Part shown: positions 34,811-42,297 of the stretch, one piece after another | Numbering within the stretch: position 1 is the stretch's first letter | How the letters are laid out: every line of letters begins with the position of its first letter | Assembly (NCBI RefSeq): GCF_001277235.1 | Contig: NZ_CP012266.1 | Coordinates: forward strand, 1,364,001-1,428,000 | DNA: 64,000 bases | Reading direction: 5' to 3' | DNA from: Cronobacter dublinensis subsp. dublinensis LMG 23823 | Lineage (GTDB): Bacteria; Pseudomonadota; Gammaproteobacteria; Enterobacterales; Enterobacteriaceae | Notes under the pieces: generated by a model | Told to the model about the DNA's origin: nothing | Seen by the model: only the letters and a program-made list of their open reading frames with translations | The model's database searches: none | Translations under genes and position numbers: made by a program

Positions 34811-36103
34811 ATGAAGCAGGCATTACGTTTAGCATTTAGTTTTCTGATGCTGTGGGCAGCCGTGCTGCACGCAGAAGTACGCATCGAGATAACCCAGGGG
34901 GTTGACTCGGCGCGTCCGATTGGTGTGGTGCCGTTCAAATGGGCGGGCCCGGGTGCCGCGCCTGAAGATATCGGCGGCATCGTGGCGGCGGATCTGCGCA
35001 ACAGCGGTAAATTCAACCCGCTCGATCGCTCCCGTCTGCCGCAGCAGCCTGCTTCCGCACAGGAAGTTCAGCCTGCGGCATGGTCAGCGCTCGGTATTGA
35101 CGCGGTCGTGGTAGGGCAGGTGACGCCGAACGGCGACGGCAGTTATACCGTGGCGTATCAGCTGGTGGATACGGGCGGCGCGCCGGGCACCGTGCTGGCG
35201 CAGAACTCCTACAAAGTGAACAAGCAGTGGCTGCGTTATGCAGGCCACACGGCAAGCGACGAAGTGTTTGAGAAGCTGACCGGTATCAAAGGCGCCTTCC
35301 GTACCCGCATCGCTTACGTGGTTCAGACCAACGGCGGCCAGTTCCCATACGAGCTGCGCGTTTCTGACTACGACGGTTACAACCAGTTTGTCGTTCATCG
35401 CTCGCCGCAGCCGCTGATGTCTCCGGCCTGGTCGCCGGATGGCAGCAAACTTGCGTACGTTACGTTTGAAAGCGGTCGTTCCGCGCTGGTTATCCAGACA
35501 CTGGCGAACGGCGCTGTGCGTCAGGTTGCGTCCTTCCCGCGTCACAACGGCGCACCGGCGTTCTCGCCGGACGGCAGCAAGCTGGCTTTCGCGCTCTCTA
35601 AAACTGGCAGCCTGAACCTGTACGTGATGGATATTGGCTCAGGTCAGATCCGTCAGGTTACGGATGGCCGCAGCAACAACACCGAACCGACCTGGTATCC
35701 GGACAGCCAGACGCTGGCCTATACCTCTGACCAGGCGGGTCGCCCGCAGGTTTATAAAGTGAACGTCAACGGCGGCGCGCCGCAGCGCGTGACCTGGGAA
35801 GGTTCTCAGAACCAGGACGCTGACGTAAGCTCTGACGGTAAATTTATGGTGATGGTGAGCTCCAATGGCGGCGCTCAGAACATCGCTAAACTGGATCTGG
35901 TAACGGGTGGCGTACAGACGCTGTCGTCAACGTTCCTGGATGAAACGCCAAGTCTGGCACCTAACGGCACTATGGTTATCTACAGCTCTTCTCAGGGGAT
36001 GGGATCCGTGCTGAACCTGGTTTCTACAGATGGGCGTTTCAAAGCGCGTCTTCCGGCAACTGATGGACAGGTAAAATCGCCTGCCTGGTCGCCGTATCTG
36101 TAA
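34811..36103 (+). CDS. tolB: TolB, periplasmic beta-propeller protein
   Basis: The 430-residue periplasmic protein binds Pal and TolA. A signal peptide is visible (MKQALRLAFSFLMLWAAVLHA, cleaved before EVRIE). An N-terminal domain is followed by a six-bladed propeller with repeated WSPDGSKLAYV-like blades. The ATG at 34811 directly follows another ATG at 34808 and gives exactly the E. coli length; the frame could begin at 34787. Confidence 0.97.
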   Translation: MKQALRLAFSFLMLWAAVLHAEVRIEITQGVDSARPIGVVPFKWAGPGAAPEDIGGIVAADLRNSGKFNPLDRSRLPQQPASAQEVQPAAWSALGIDAVVVGQVTPNGDGSYTVAYQLVDTGGAPGTVLAQNSYKVNKQWLRYAGHTASDEVFEKLTGIKGAFRTRIAYVVQTNGGQFPYELRVSDYDGYNQFVVHRSPQPLMSPAWSPDGSKLAYVTFESGRSALVIQTLANGAVRQVASFPRHNGAPAFSPDGSKLAFALSKTGSLNLYVMDIGSGQIRQVTDGRSNNTEPTWYPDSQTLAYTSDQAGRPQVYKVNVNGGAPQRVTWEGSQNQDADVSSDGKFMVMVSSNGGAQNIAKLDLVTGGVQTLSSTFLDETPSLAPNGTMVIYSSSQGMGSVLNLVSTDGRFKARLPATDGQVKSPAWSPYL

Positions 36104-36137
36104 TAATAATTAATTGATTACTAAAGGAATCAAAGAA

Positions 36138-36656
36138 ATGCAACTGAACAAAGTGCTGAAAGGGCTGATGATCGCTCTGCCTGTTATGGCAATCGCGGCG
36201 TGTTCTTCTAACAAGAACGCCAGCAATGACCAGAGCGGCGAAGGCATGCTGGGTGCCGGCACTGGTATGAACGGCAACGGCGGCAACATGTCTTCTGAAG
36301 AGCAGGCGCGTCTGCAGATGCAGCAACTGCAGCAGAACAACATCGTTTACTTCGATCTGGACAAGTACGACATCCGTTCTGACTTCGCTGCAATGCTGGA
36401 CGCTCACGCTAACTTCCTGCGTAGCAACCCGTCTTACAAAGTGACCGTTGAAGGTCACGCGGATGAGCGCGGCACCCCGGAGTACAACATCTCCCTGGGC
36501 GAACGTCGTGCTAACGCCGTTAAGATGTACCTGCAGGGTAAAGGCGTTTCTGCTGACCAGATCTCCATCGTTTCTTACGGTAAAGAAAAACCTGCAGTAC
36601 TGGGTCACGACGAAGCGGCATATGCCAAAAACCGTCGCGCCGTACTGGTTTACTAA
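36138..36656 (+). CDS. pal: Pal, peptidoglycan-associated outer-membrane lipoprotein
   Basis: The 172-residue lipoprotein has a signal with lipobox MAIAAC, giving the lipidated Cys22. After a Gly/Asn-rich linker comes the OmpA-like domain (YFDLDKYDIRSDF, VEGHADERGTPEYNISLGERRA), which binds peptidoglycan. It uses optimal codons, as expected for an abundant protein. The ATG at 36138 fits the family; the frame opens 24 bp earlier. Confidence 0.98.
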   Translation: MQLNKVLKGLMIALPVMAIAACSSNKNASNDQSGEGMLGAGTGMNGNGGNMSSEEQARLQMQQLQQNNIVYFDLDKYDIRSDFAAMLDAHANFLRSNPSYKVTVEGHADERGTPEYNISLGERRANAVKMYLQGKGVSADQISIVSYGKEKPAVLGHDEAAYAKNRRAVLVY

Positions 36657-36665
36657 GAGAATTGC

Positions 36666-37463
36666 ATGATCAGTAACTTCAGACATCACCTGTTGGGTCT
36701 GTCGTTACTGGTTGGCGTAGCGGCCCCCTGGGCCGCTAATGCCCAGGCGCCAATCAGTGATGTCGGCTCAGGCTCGGTCGAAGACCGTGTCGTTCAACTT
36801 GAGCGTATTTCCAACGCTCACAGCCAGCTTTTAACCCAGCTTCAGCAGCAGCTTTCCGATAATCAGTCCGATATTGATGCCCTGCGCGGTCAGATTCAGG
36901 AAAATCAGTATCAGCTAAACCAGATTGTGGAACGTCAAAAGCAGATCCTGCTGCAGATGGACAGTCTGAGTAATGGCAATGGCGGAGCGGCAGCGGCGCA
37001 GGATGGCGCGTCGGCGCAAACCGGCGCGGCATCTGCCGCACCGGACGCAGGCGCTTCAGCTCCTGCTGCCAGCGCGCCGACGCAGAGCGGGGATGCCAAT
37101 ACCGATTACAACGCAGCGATCGCGCTGGTGCAGGATAAATCCCGTCAGGATGAAGCCATCACCGCGTTTTCTAATTTCATTAAGCAATACCCGGATTCCA
37201 CTTACCAGCCGAACGCGCATTACTGGCTCGGCCAGCTGAATTACAACAAAGGTAAGAAGGATGACGCAGCGTATTACTTCGCCTCGGTGGTGAAGAACTA
37301 CCCCAAGTCACCGAAAGCGGCAGATGCGATGTTTAAGGTTGGCGTAATCATGCAGGATAAAGGCGATACCGCGAAAGCGAAGGCCGTTTATCAGCAGGTT
37401 GTCTCCAAATACCCGGGCACTGAAGGCGCAAAGCAGGCGCAAAAACGTCTCAATGCTATGTAA
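36666..37463 (+). CDS. cpoB: CpoB, cell division coordinator (YbgF)
   Basis: The 265-residue periplasmic protein coordinates PBP1B and Tol activity during constriction. A signal peptide ends at AANA before QAPIS. A trimerising coiled coil follows (about residues 40–100, rich in Gln and Leu), then an Ala/Gly linker and C-terminal TPR repeats (DYNAAIALVQDKSRQDEAI, AHYWLGQLNYNKGKKDDAA, PKAADAMFKVG-like). It is the last gene of tol-pal. Confidence 0.96.
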   Translation: MISNFRHHLLGLSLLVGVAAPWAANAQAPISDVGSGSVEDRVVQLERISNAHSQLLTQLQQQLSDNQSDIDALRGQIQENQYQLNQIVERQKQILLQMDSLSNGNGGAAAAQDGASAQTGAASAAPDAGASAPAASAPTQSGDANTDYNAAIALVQDKSRQDEAITAFSNFIKQYPDSTYQPNAHYWLGQLNYNKGKKDDAAYYFASVVKNYPKSPKAADAMFKVGVIMQDKGDTAKAKAVYQQVVSKYPGTEGAKQAQKRLNAM

Positions 37464-37465
37464 TG

Positions 37466-37511
37466 CATGCGGCTTGACCAGATGCCGTATTATTTCTGGT
37501 CTTGCCGCATG
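37466..37511 (+). other. Long hairpin after cpoB
   Basis: Two stacked perfect stems, CATGCGGC / GCCGCATG and GACCAGA / TCTGGTC, are separated by a symmetric TT/TT internal loop and closed by a 12-base loop. It begins 3 bp after the cpoB stop. No T-run follows, so it is more likely a 3'-end-protecting or Rho-related structure than an intrinsic terminator. Confidence 0.7.
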
Positions 37512-37549
37512 AAACGTAAGCAGTTAAGTGATCTGCCTCGAAATTTTTG

Positions 37550-37577
37550 TTGCGTCAGAATCTTAAATCAGTAATAT
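37550..37577 (+). promoter_or_regulatory. Promoter of the tRNA operon
   Basis: TTGCGT and TAATAT are separated by 16 bp, the spacing common in stable-RNA promoters. A GC-rich discriminator (GCCGCC) follows, as expected for stringent control. It lies about 50 bp upstream of the first tRNA. Confidence 0.55.
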
Positions 37578-37627
37578 ATGCCGCCGTTGCCACGGGATAC
37601 GAAACAAACCTGTGGTGGCAAAAATGT

Positions 37628-37703
37628 GGGTCGTTAGCTCAGTTGGTAGAGCAGTTGACTTTTAATCAATTGGTCGCAGGTTCGAATCCTGCACGACCCA
37701 CCA
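37628..37703 (+). tRNA. tRNA-Lys (TTT), copy 1
   Basis: A 76-nt cloverleaf with acceptor GGGTCGT / ACGACCC, D-arm TAGCTCAGTTGGTAGAGC, anticodon loop CTTTTAA (anticodon TTT) and T-arm GGTTCGAATCC. The 3' CCA is encoded. All four Lys copies in this array are identical over the first 73 bases. Confidence 0.98.
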
Positions 37704-37811
37704 CTCGCTTAAGTGGTTAGAACAAGCGAGATCGTGAAGGCAACGCCGCGCAAGCATCGTTAAGCATTCTTCCCTCCACGACGCACCACAAAGAGTAACC
37801 AGCGCAGTATC

Positions 37812-37887
37812 GGGTGATTAGCTCAGCTGGGAGAGCACCTCCCTTACAAGGAGGGGGTCGGCGGTTCGATCCCGTCATCACCCACCA
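37812..37887 (+). tRNA. tRNA-Val (TAC)
   Basis: A 76-nt cloverleaf with acceptor GGGTGAT / ATCACCC, anticodon stem CTCCC / GGGAG around loop TTACAAG (anticodon TAC), T-arm GGTTCGATCC and encoded CCA. Only three bases separate it from the next tRNA-Lys. Confidence 0.98.
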
Positions 37888-37890
37888 CTC

Positions 37891-37966
37891 GGGTCGTTAG
37901 CTCAGTTGGTAGAGCAGTTGACTTTTAATCAATTGGTCGCAGGTTCGAATCCTGCACGACCCACCA
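37891..37966 (+). tRNA. tRNA-Lys (TTT), copy 2
   Basis: Identical to copy 1, with encoded CCA. It directly follows tRNA-Val. Confidence 0.98.
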
Positions 37967-38029
37967 ATCGCTTTAGTGGAAACACTCTGATTGGTAATCA
38001 GCAGTAGATCTTTCAGATAACACCCTAAC

Positions 38030-38102
38030 GGGTCGTTAGCTCAGTTGGTAGAGCAGTTGACTTTTAATCAATTGGTCGCAGGTTCGAATCCTGCACGACC
38101 CA
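38030..38102 (+). tRNA. tRNA-Lys (TTT), copy 3, without encoded CCA
   Basis: The 73-nt body is identical to the other copies, including the discriminator A at 38102. The next bases are CTC instead of CCA, so the CCA end would have to be added by tRNA nucleotidyltransferase after trimming. E. coli tRNA genes normally encode CCA, so this copy is unusual. Confidence 0.93.
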
Positions 38103-38142
38103 CTCTGAAAGAAAGTATTGAGCAAGTGCAGTAACCCGCAAG

Positions 38143-38218
38143 GGGTCGTTAGCTCAGTTGGTAGAGCAGTTGACTTTTAATCAATTGGTCGCAGGTTCGA
38201 ATCCTGCACGACCCACCA
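38143..38218 (+). tRNA. tRNA-Lys (TTT), copy 4
   Basis: Identical to copies 1 and 2, with encoded CCA. Its last 18 bases are part of a 61-bp direct repeat that continues through the terminator. Confidence 0.98.
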
Positions 38219-38261
38219 GTGTAAAAAGGCGCCCTAAAGGCGCCTTTTTGCTATCTGTACG
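38201..38261 (+). repeat. 61-bp direct repeat, copy A (tRNA-Lys 3' end plus terminator)
   Basis: This stretch, from ATCCTGCACGACCCACCA of tRNA-Lys copy 4 to CTATCTGTACG after the terminator, is repeated without mismatch at 38362–38422. Confidence 0.95.
38223..38249 (+). terminator. Terminator of the tRNA array
   Basis: AAAAAGGCGCC / GGCGCCTTTTT with loop CTAAA, just 5 bp after the last tRNA. An identical second copy lies at 38384–38410. Confidence 0.93.
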
Positions 38262-38361
38262 CCAAACAGATTCGAACCTGCGGCAGGTTCGGGTCGAGCC
38301 ATTCATGGCGAGACACCGGAGCCGTTTATGGCGACGGCCCGAAGGGCGAGCGAAGCGAGTC
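38262..38361 (+). other. 100-bp segment between the two 61-bp repeats
   Basis: The segment contains an inverted copy of part of the tRNA-Lys T-arm (GATTCGAACCTGC, 38270–38282) followed at once by the same arm in direct orientation (CAGGTTCG, 38284–38291), making a palindrome. The rest is GC-rich with GGCGACGGCCCGAAGGGCGA and GCGAAGCGAGTC. No open reading frame of substance and no recombinase is present. Confidence 0.6.
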
Positions 38362-38422
38362 ATCCTGCACGACCCACCAGTGTAAAAAGGCGCCCTAAAG
38401 GCGCCTTTTTGCTATCTGTACG
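38362..38422 (+). repeat. 61-bp direct repeat, copy B (tRNA-Lys 3' remnant plus terminator)
   Basis: Identical to 38201–38261 at a period of 161 bp. It holds an 18-base tRNA-Lys 3' end including CCA, without the rest of the tRNA, and a second complete terminator (38384–38410). Confidence 0.95.
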
Positions 38423-38691
38423 TTATCCTTCTCCACGCCCCCATAGCCAGAAGGCCGCTGGCGGCGCTTTTGAGCTCTGCTTTCTGGTTCGCATGCTATC
38501 GACAACTGATTGGTCATAGTTCAATCGCTGGCTTTAGCCCTTTCTCATAATCTCACTCCAGATGTTTTCCTGTGACTTTCTGCCTCCGATCCGCTATCTT
38601 GTTTAGCATATAAAACAAATGAAGCTGCCAGGTAGCTATCATTGGCTCGGTACAGCGGCTTTAGTTCAGTGTAAAAAACGAGATGGTGCCA
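38423..38691. other. Spacer between the tRNA array and nadA
   Basis: No gene is seen. The right half holds the NadR box and the nadA leader. The left half (38430–38540) shows no recognisable signal. Confidence 0.6.
38600..38617. promoter_or_regulatory. NadR box of nadA-pnuC
   Basis: TGTTTA–GCATAT–AAAACA fits the NadR operator TGTTTA-N6-TAAACA in all but one position. It lies about 75 bp upstream of the nadA start, as in E. coli and Salmonella, where NadR represses NAD synthesis when NAD is ample. Confidence 0.75.
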
Positions 38692-39753
38692 ATGAGTGTA
38701 ATGTTCGATCCCGAAGCCGCGATTTACCCGTTCCCGCCGAAGCCAGTTCCGCTGTCCGCTGGCGAGAAAGCCTTTTACCGTGAAAAAATTAAGCGTCTGC
38801 TTAAGGCACGCAATGCGGTGATGGTCGCTCACTACTATACCGACCCCGAAATCCAGGCGCTGGCGGAAGAAACCGGCGGCTGTATTTCCGACTCGCTCGA
38901 AATGGCGCGTTTTGGCGCGAATCATTCTGCCACCACGCTGCTGGTTGCGGGCGTGCGCTTTATGGGCGAAACCGCCAAAATTCTCAGCCCGGAAAAAACC
39001 ATTCTGATGCCGACGTTACAGGCGGAGTGCTCGCTCGATCTCGGCTGTCCGGAAGAGGCGTTCACCGCGTTTTGCGACAGCCATCCGGATCGCACCGTGG
39101 TGGTTTACGCCAACACCTCGGCGGCGGTCAAAGCGCGCGCCGACTGGGTGGTGACATCCAGCATCGCCGTGGAGCTGATTGAGCATCTCGATAGTCTCGG
39201 CGAGAAAATCATCTGGGCACCGGACCGACACCTGGGCCGCTACGTGCAACAGCAAACCGGCGCGGATGTGCTCTGCTGGCAGGGTGCCTGCATCGTGCAT
39301 GATGAATTCAAAACGCAGGCGCTGGCGCGCATGAAGGCGCTGTACCCGGATGCCGCTGTACTGGTGCACCCGGAGTCGCCGCAGGCGATTGTCGATATGG
39401 CCGATGCGGTCGGCTCCACCAGTCAATTGATTAATGCCGCCAGAACGCTGCCCCAGCAGACGCTGATTGTGGCGACGGATCGCGGCATCTTTTACAAAAT
39501 GCAGCAGGCGTGTCCGGAAAAGACGCTGCTTGAGGCGCCGACGGCCGGGGAGGGGGCAACCTGCCGCACCTGCGCGCACTGCCCGTGGATGGCGATGAAC
39601 GGCCTTCAGGCCATCGCAGAGGCCCTGGAGCATGGCGGGGCGGCTCATGAGATTCATGTTGATGCAGGCCTGCGAGAGCGCGCGTTAATGCCGCTTAACC
39701 GCATGCTGAATTTTGCGGCTACACTTCGTCTTTCGGTTAAGGGCAACGCGTAA
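38692..39753 (+). CDS. nadA: NadA, quinolinate synthase
   Basis: The 353-residue [4Fe-4S] enzyme condenses iminoaspartate with dihydroxyacetone phosphate to quinolinate for NAD synthesis. The three cluster cysteines fall in SLDLGCP, GACIVHDEF and TCRTCAHCPWMAMN. It starts MSVMFDPEAAIYPFPPKP; an in-frame ATG three codons upstream is less likely. The C-terminus (LSVKGNA) is a few residues longer than in E. coli. It is followed by pnuC after 23 bp. Confidence 0.97.
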   Translation: MSVMFDPEAAIYPFPPKPVPLSAGEKAFYREKIKRLLKARNAVMVAHYYTDPEIQALAEETGGCISDSLEMARFGANHSATTLLVAGVRFMGETAKILSPEKTILMPTLQAECSLDLGCPEEAFTAFCDSHPDRTVVVYANTSAAVKARADWVVTSSIAVELIEHLDSLGEKIIWAPDRHLGRYVQQQTGADVLCWQGACIVHDEFKTQALARMKALYPDAAVLVHPESPQAIVDMADAVGSTSQLINAARTLPQQTLIVATDRGIFYKMQQACPEKTLLEAPTAGEGATCRTCAHCPWMAMNGLQAIAEALEHGGAAHEIHVDAGLRERALMPLNRMLNFAATLRLSVKGNA

Positions 39754-39776
39754 GGACTTTACGCTTCGGGGATAAT

Positions 39777-40496
39777 ATGGATTTTTTTAGCGTACAAAAC
39801 ATTCTGGTGCATATTCCGCTCGGCGAGGGCGGGTACTCGCTTTCATGGATTGAAGCGGTCGGAACGCTGGCGGGGCTGCTGTGCATCTGGCTCGCGAGCC
39901 TTGAGAAAATCGCTAACTACGCGTTCGGATTAATCAACGTCACGCTGTTTGCGATTATTTTCTTTCAGATCCAGCTCTATGCCAGCCTGCTCCTACAGGT
40001 TTTTTTCTTTGCCGCCAATCTCTACGGCTGGTACGCCTGGTCGCGCCAGAGCAGTGACCACCAGGCGGCACTGCACATTCGCTGGCTGCCGCGCTCAAAA
40101 GCGTTCGGCTGGCTGGCGGTCTGCGTGATCGCTATTGGGCTGATGACCGTATGGATTGACCCGGTGTTCGCGTTCCTGACCCGCGTCGCGGTGCACGTGA
40201 TGCAGGCCGCCGGGCTTAACGTCATGGCGCCGCAGCTTCAGCCGGACGCCTTCCCGTTCTGGGACTCCTGCATGACGGTGCTGTCGGTCGTGGCGATGAT
40301 CCTGATGACCCGCAAATATGTCGAAAACTGGCTGCTGTGGGTGATCATTAACGTCATTAGCGTAGTGATATTCGCGCGCCAGGGCGTGTACGCCATGTCG
40401 CTGGAATACCTCATCCTGACGTTTATCGCGCTGAATGGCAGCCGGATGTGGATTAAAGCGGCGCGCGAGCGGGGCTCGCACGCGCTGGCATACTAA
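39777..40496 (+). CDS. pnuC: PnuC, nicotinamide riboside transporter
   Basis: The 239-residue inner-membrane protein of the PnuC family has seven hydrophobic segments and the motifs NLYGWYAWSR and WLLWVIINVISVVIF. It imports nicotinamide riboside, which is trapped by phosphorylation by NadR. It forms an operon with nadA under the NadR box. Its stop lies one base from the zitB stop (convergent). Confidence 0.96.
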   Translation: MDFFSVQNILVHIPLGEGGYSLSWIEAVGTLAGLLCIWLASLEKIANYAFGLINVTLFAIIFFQIQLYASLLLQVFFFAANLYGWYAWSRQSSDHQAALHIRWLPRSKAFGWLAVCVIAIGLMTVWIDPVFAFLTRVAVHVMQAAGLNVMAPQLQPDAFPFWDSCMTVLSVVAMILMTRKYVENWLLWVIINVISVVIFARQGVYAMSLEYLILTFIALNGSRMWIKAARERGSHALAY

Positions 40497-40497
40497 C

Positions 40498-41451
40498 TTA
40501 GTGAGAATGGCCGTGGGCGTGCGCGGTAGCGCCCGCGGCGTTCAGATCGCAGTCTTTTCCGCTGCATGACTGATATTCCAGCTGCACCGTCGCGTGCGCT
40601 ATCTGGTAATGCTGTTTCAGATAGTCATGAATATTTGCCAGCAAGGCATCGTGATCGTGCGGCGGGATCACCTGAACATGCAGCGTCATCACCGGTTTCT
40701 CCCCAACGAGCCAGAGATGCACATGATGCACATCGCGCGCTTCCGGGATCTCGCGCAGTAGCCGGCGGCGCAGCTGGTCGACATCCACCGCGCGCGGCGC
40801 GCCTTCCAGCAGTTCATTCATGCTTTCTTTCAGCAGCCGCCATGCGCTGCGCAGCACCAGGCACGACACCAGAATCGAGAGGATCGGGTCAATAGGCGTC
40901 CATCCCGTCCAGAGAATAATCAGCGCAGCCACAATCGCCCCGACCGAACCCAGCAGGTCGCCAAGCACATGCAGCGCCGCCGCGCGCACATTCATGTTTT
41001 TCTCATCGCTGCCACGGTGCAGGATCCAGAACGACAGCAGATTCGCCACCAGGCCCGCCACGGCGATACCGAGCATCGCGCCGCCCGCCACCGGCTGCGG
41101 CGTGATAAAGCGCGCAATCGCCTCCCAGACAATGATTCCGGTAATGACCAGCAGCGCGAGCGCATTCACGAACGCGGCAAGGGTGGTTAAGCGCAGCAGC
41201 CCGAAGGTGTGACGCGTATCCGGCGCACGCCGCGCGAAACGCACGGCCATCAGCGCCACCAGCAGCGCGGCGGCGTCGGTAAACATATGGCCCGCGTCAG
41301 CCAGCAGCGCCAGCGAGCCAGAGAGCAGCCCGCCGACAACCTCCAGTACCATAAATGCGGCGGTCACCAGAAAGGCGATCAGCAGCCGCTGACTGTTGGA
41401 ATGTTGGGTGTGATCGTGGGAGTCGTGGGAATGGGAATGGGAATGGGCCAT
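40498..41451 (-). CDS. zitB: ZitB, zinc efflux cation-diffusion facilitator
   Basis: The 317-residue CDF transporter exports Zn2+ in exchange for protons. The His-rich N-terminus (MAHSHSHSHDSHDHTQH) and C-terminus (AHAHGHSH) flank six helices. The metal-site motif LADAGHMFTDAAALLVAL and the second pair in HVLGDLLGSVGAI are intact. A cytoplasmic C-terminal domain follows. Confidence 0.96.
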   Translation of the reverse strand: MAHSHSHSHDSHDHTQHSNSQRLLIAFLVTAAFMVLEVVGGLLSGSLALLADAGHMFTDAAALLVALMAVRFARRAPDTRHTFGLLRLTTLAAFVNALALLVITGIIVWEAIARFITPQPVAGGAMLGIAVAGLVANLLSFWILHRGSDEKNMNVRAAALHVLGDLLGSVGAIVAALIILWTGWTPIDPILSILVSCLVLRSAWRLLKESMNELLEGAPRAVDVDQLRRRLLREIPEARDVHHVHLWLVGEKPVMTLHVQVIPPHDHDALLANIHDYLKQHYQIAHATVQLEYQSCSGKDCDLNAAGATAHAHGHSH

Positions 41452-41528
41452 AGCGTGCGTCGCTCAGAATAAATTGTTGTGATTATCGGTTCAGTTACTG
41501 CGCGAACGTCGCGCGCTACCACAATAGC

Positions 41529-41558
41529 AAAAATAAAGGAGAGCCGAAGCTCTCCTTT
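41529..41558 (-). terminator. Terminator after ybgS
   Basis: A perfect 10-bp stem AAAGGAGAGC / GCTCTCCTTT with loop CGAA (41535–41558), followed on the minus strand by ATTTTTG-like T-rich sequence, 22 bp after the ybgS stop. Confidence 0.85.
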
Positions 41559-41580
41559 GGGATCAACGCATTAAATGCGA

Positions 41581-41973
41581 TTACTGGGAGGTGCTGCCAG
41601 AGGTGCTCGGGCAGGCATCGCCAGTACACTGTACGCTACTGCCGGAGGTACCCGTGCTGGTGCCGGTTGCGCCCATGTCGCCGCTGGTGCTGTGCGCGGT
41701 GCCCGATGTCGTCCCGGTTGAGGAGCCGGTGCCGGTGTTCACGCCGCTGTTCGCGGAATTGGTGCCAGAGGTATTGATATTGCTGTTATCAACGCCGTTG
41801 GGAGCGACATTCTGTTTCGCGTCAGGCGCTACCTGACCTGCGCTCGCGGCCGCATTCGCTGAGCCCGTATCTCCACCGCTGGTTGAAGAGCCGGTATCGG
41901 CGGCAAGCGCCGCGCCGCTGGCCAGAGTCAGAGTGGCGGTCAGAAAGAGTGAAGTCAGTTTATTCAGTTTCAT
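41581..41973 (-). CDS. ybgS: YbgS-like secreted low-complexity protein
   Basis: The 130-residue protein has a clear signal peptide (KLTSLFLTATLTLASGAALA, cleaved before ADTG). The mature part is rich in Ser, Thr, Gly and Asn. It shares ANAAASAGQVAPDAKQNVAPN and the following VDN with E. coli YbgS. The C-terminal half (about residues 75–130) is a Ser/Thr/Gly tract ending with two Cys (VQCTGDACPST), which could form a disulfide. The ribosome site AGGAGC sits 7 bp before the ATG at 41973 but only one base from the ATG at 41979, so I chose the former. The function is unknown. Confidence 0.85.
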   Translation of the reverse strand: MKLNKLTSLFLTATLTLASGAALAADTGSSTSGGDTGSANAAASAGQVAPDAKQNVAPNGVDNSNINTSGTNSANSGVNTGTGSSTGTTSGTAHSTSGDMGATGTSTGTSGSSVQCTGDACPSTSGSTSQ

Positions 41974-42210
41974 AGTCATGCTCCTGTTCTGGTCGTTATT
42001 GCTGGATAACTTCTTCCAACAGTGCACTGCGAAAAAGTTGATCAGCGTGTGTGTTGCGGTCTAAAAAACCACACTATCGCCGAAAGGCAGTAGGTGATTC
42101 TGTAAAATGTATAAAACAGAGTGCTAACACTTAAAAAGTGTAGACTGCATCTCGCTTTACGCTACTTTCTGGCGTTTTTAAGTTAACTTCCAGGAATTTT
42201 CCGTGCGAAG

Positions 42211-42228
42211 TGTAAATACGCGTTTACA
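42211..42228. promoter_or_regulatory. TyrR box of aroG
   Basis: TGTAAA–TACGCG–TTTACA is a perfect strong TyrR box (TGTAAA-N6-TTTACA), 70 bp before the aroG start. TyrR with phenylalanine represses aroG in E. coli. A weaker half-matching box (TGTAAAATGTATAAAACA) lies at about 42095. Confidence 0.85.
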
Positions 42229-42297
42229 CTACTGACGCGACAAGATAGATTGAAGGGATTGCATTACAACGAAACTGTAGGGCCTCCTGGAACCATC

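Noticed and set aside
38158..38385. Reading frames over the tRNA array, including a minus-strand frame ending GRAGFEPATN
   Set aside because: This is the well-known false protein that arises from translating tRNA sequence in antisense. The tRNA-Lys and its terminator explain the whole stretch.
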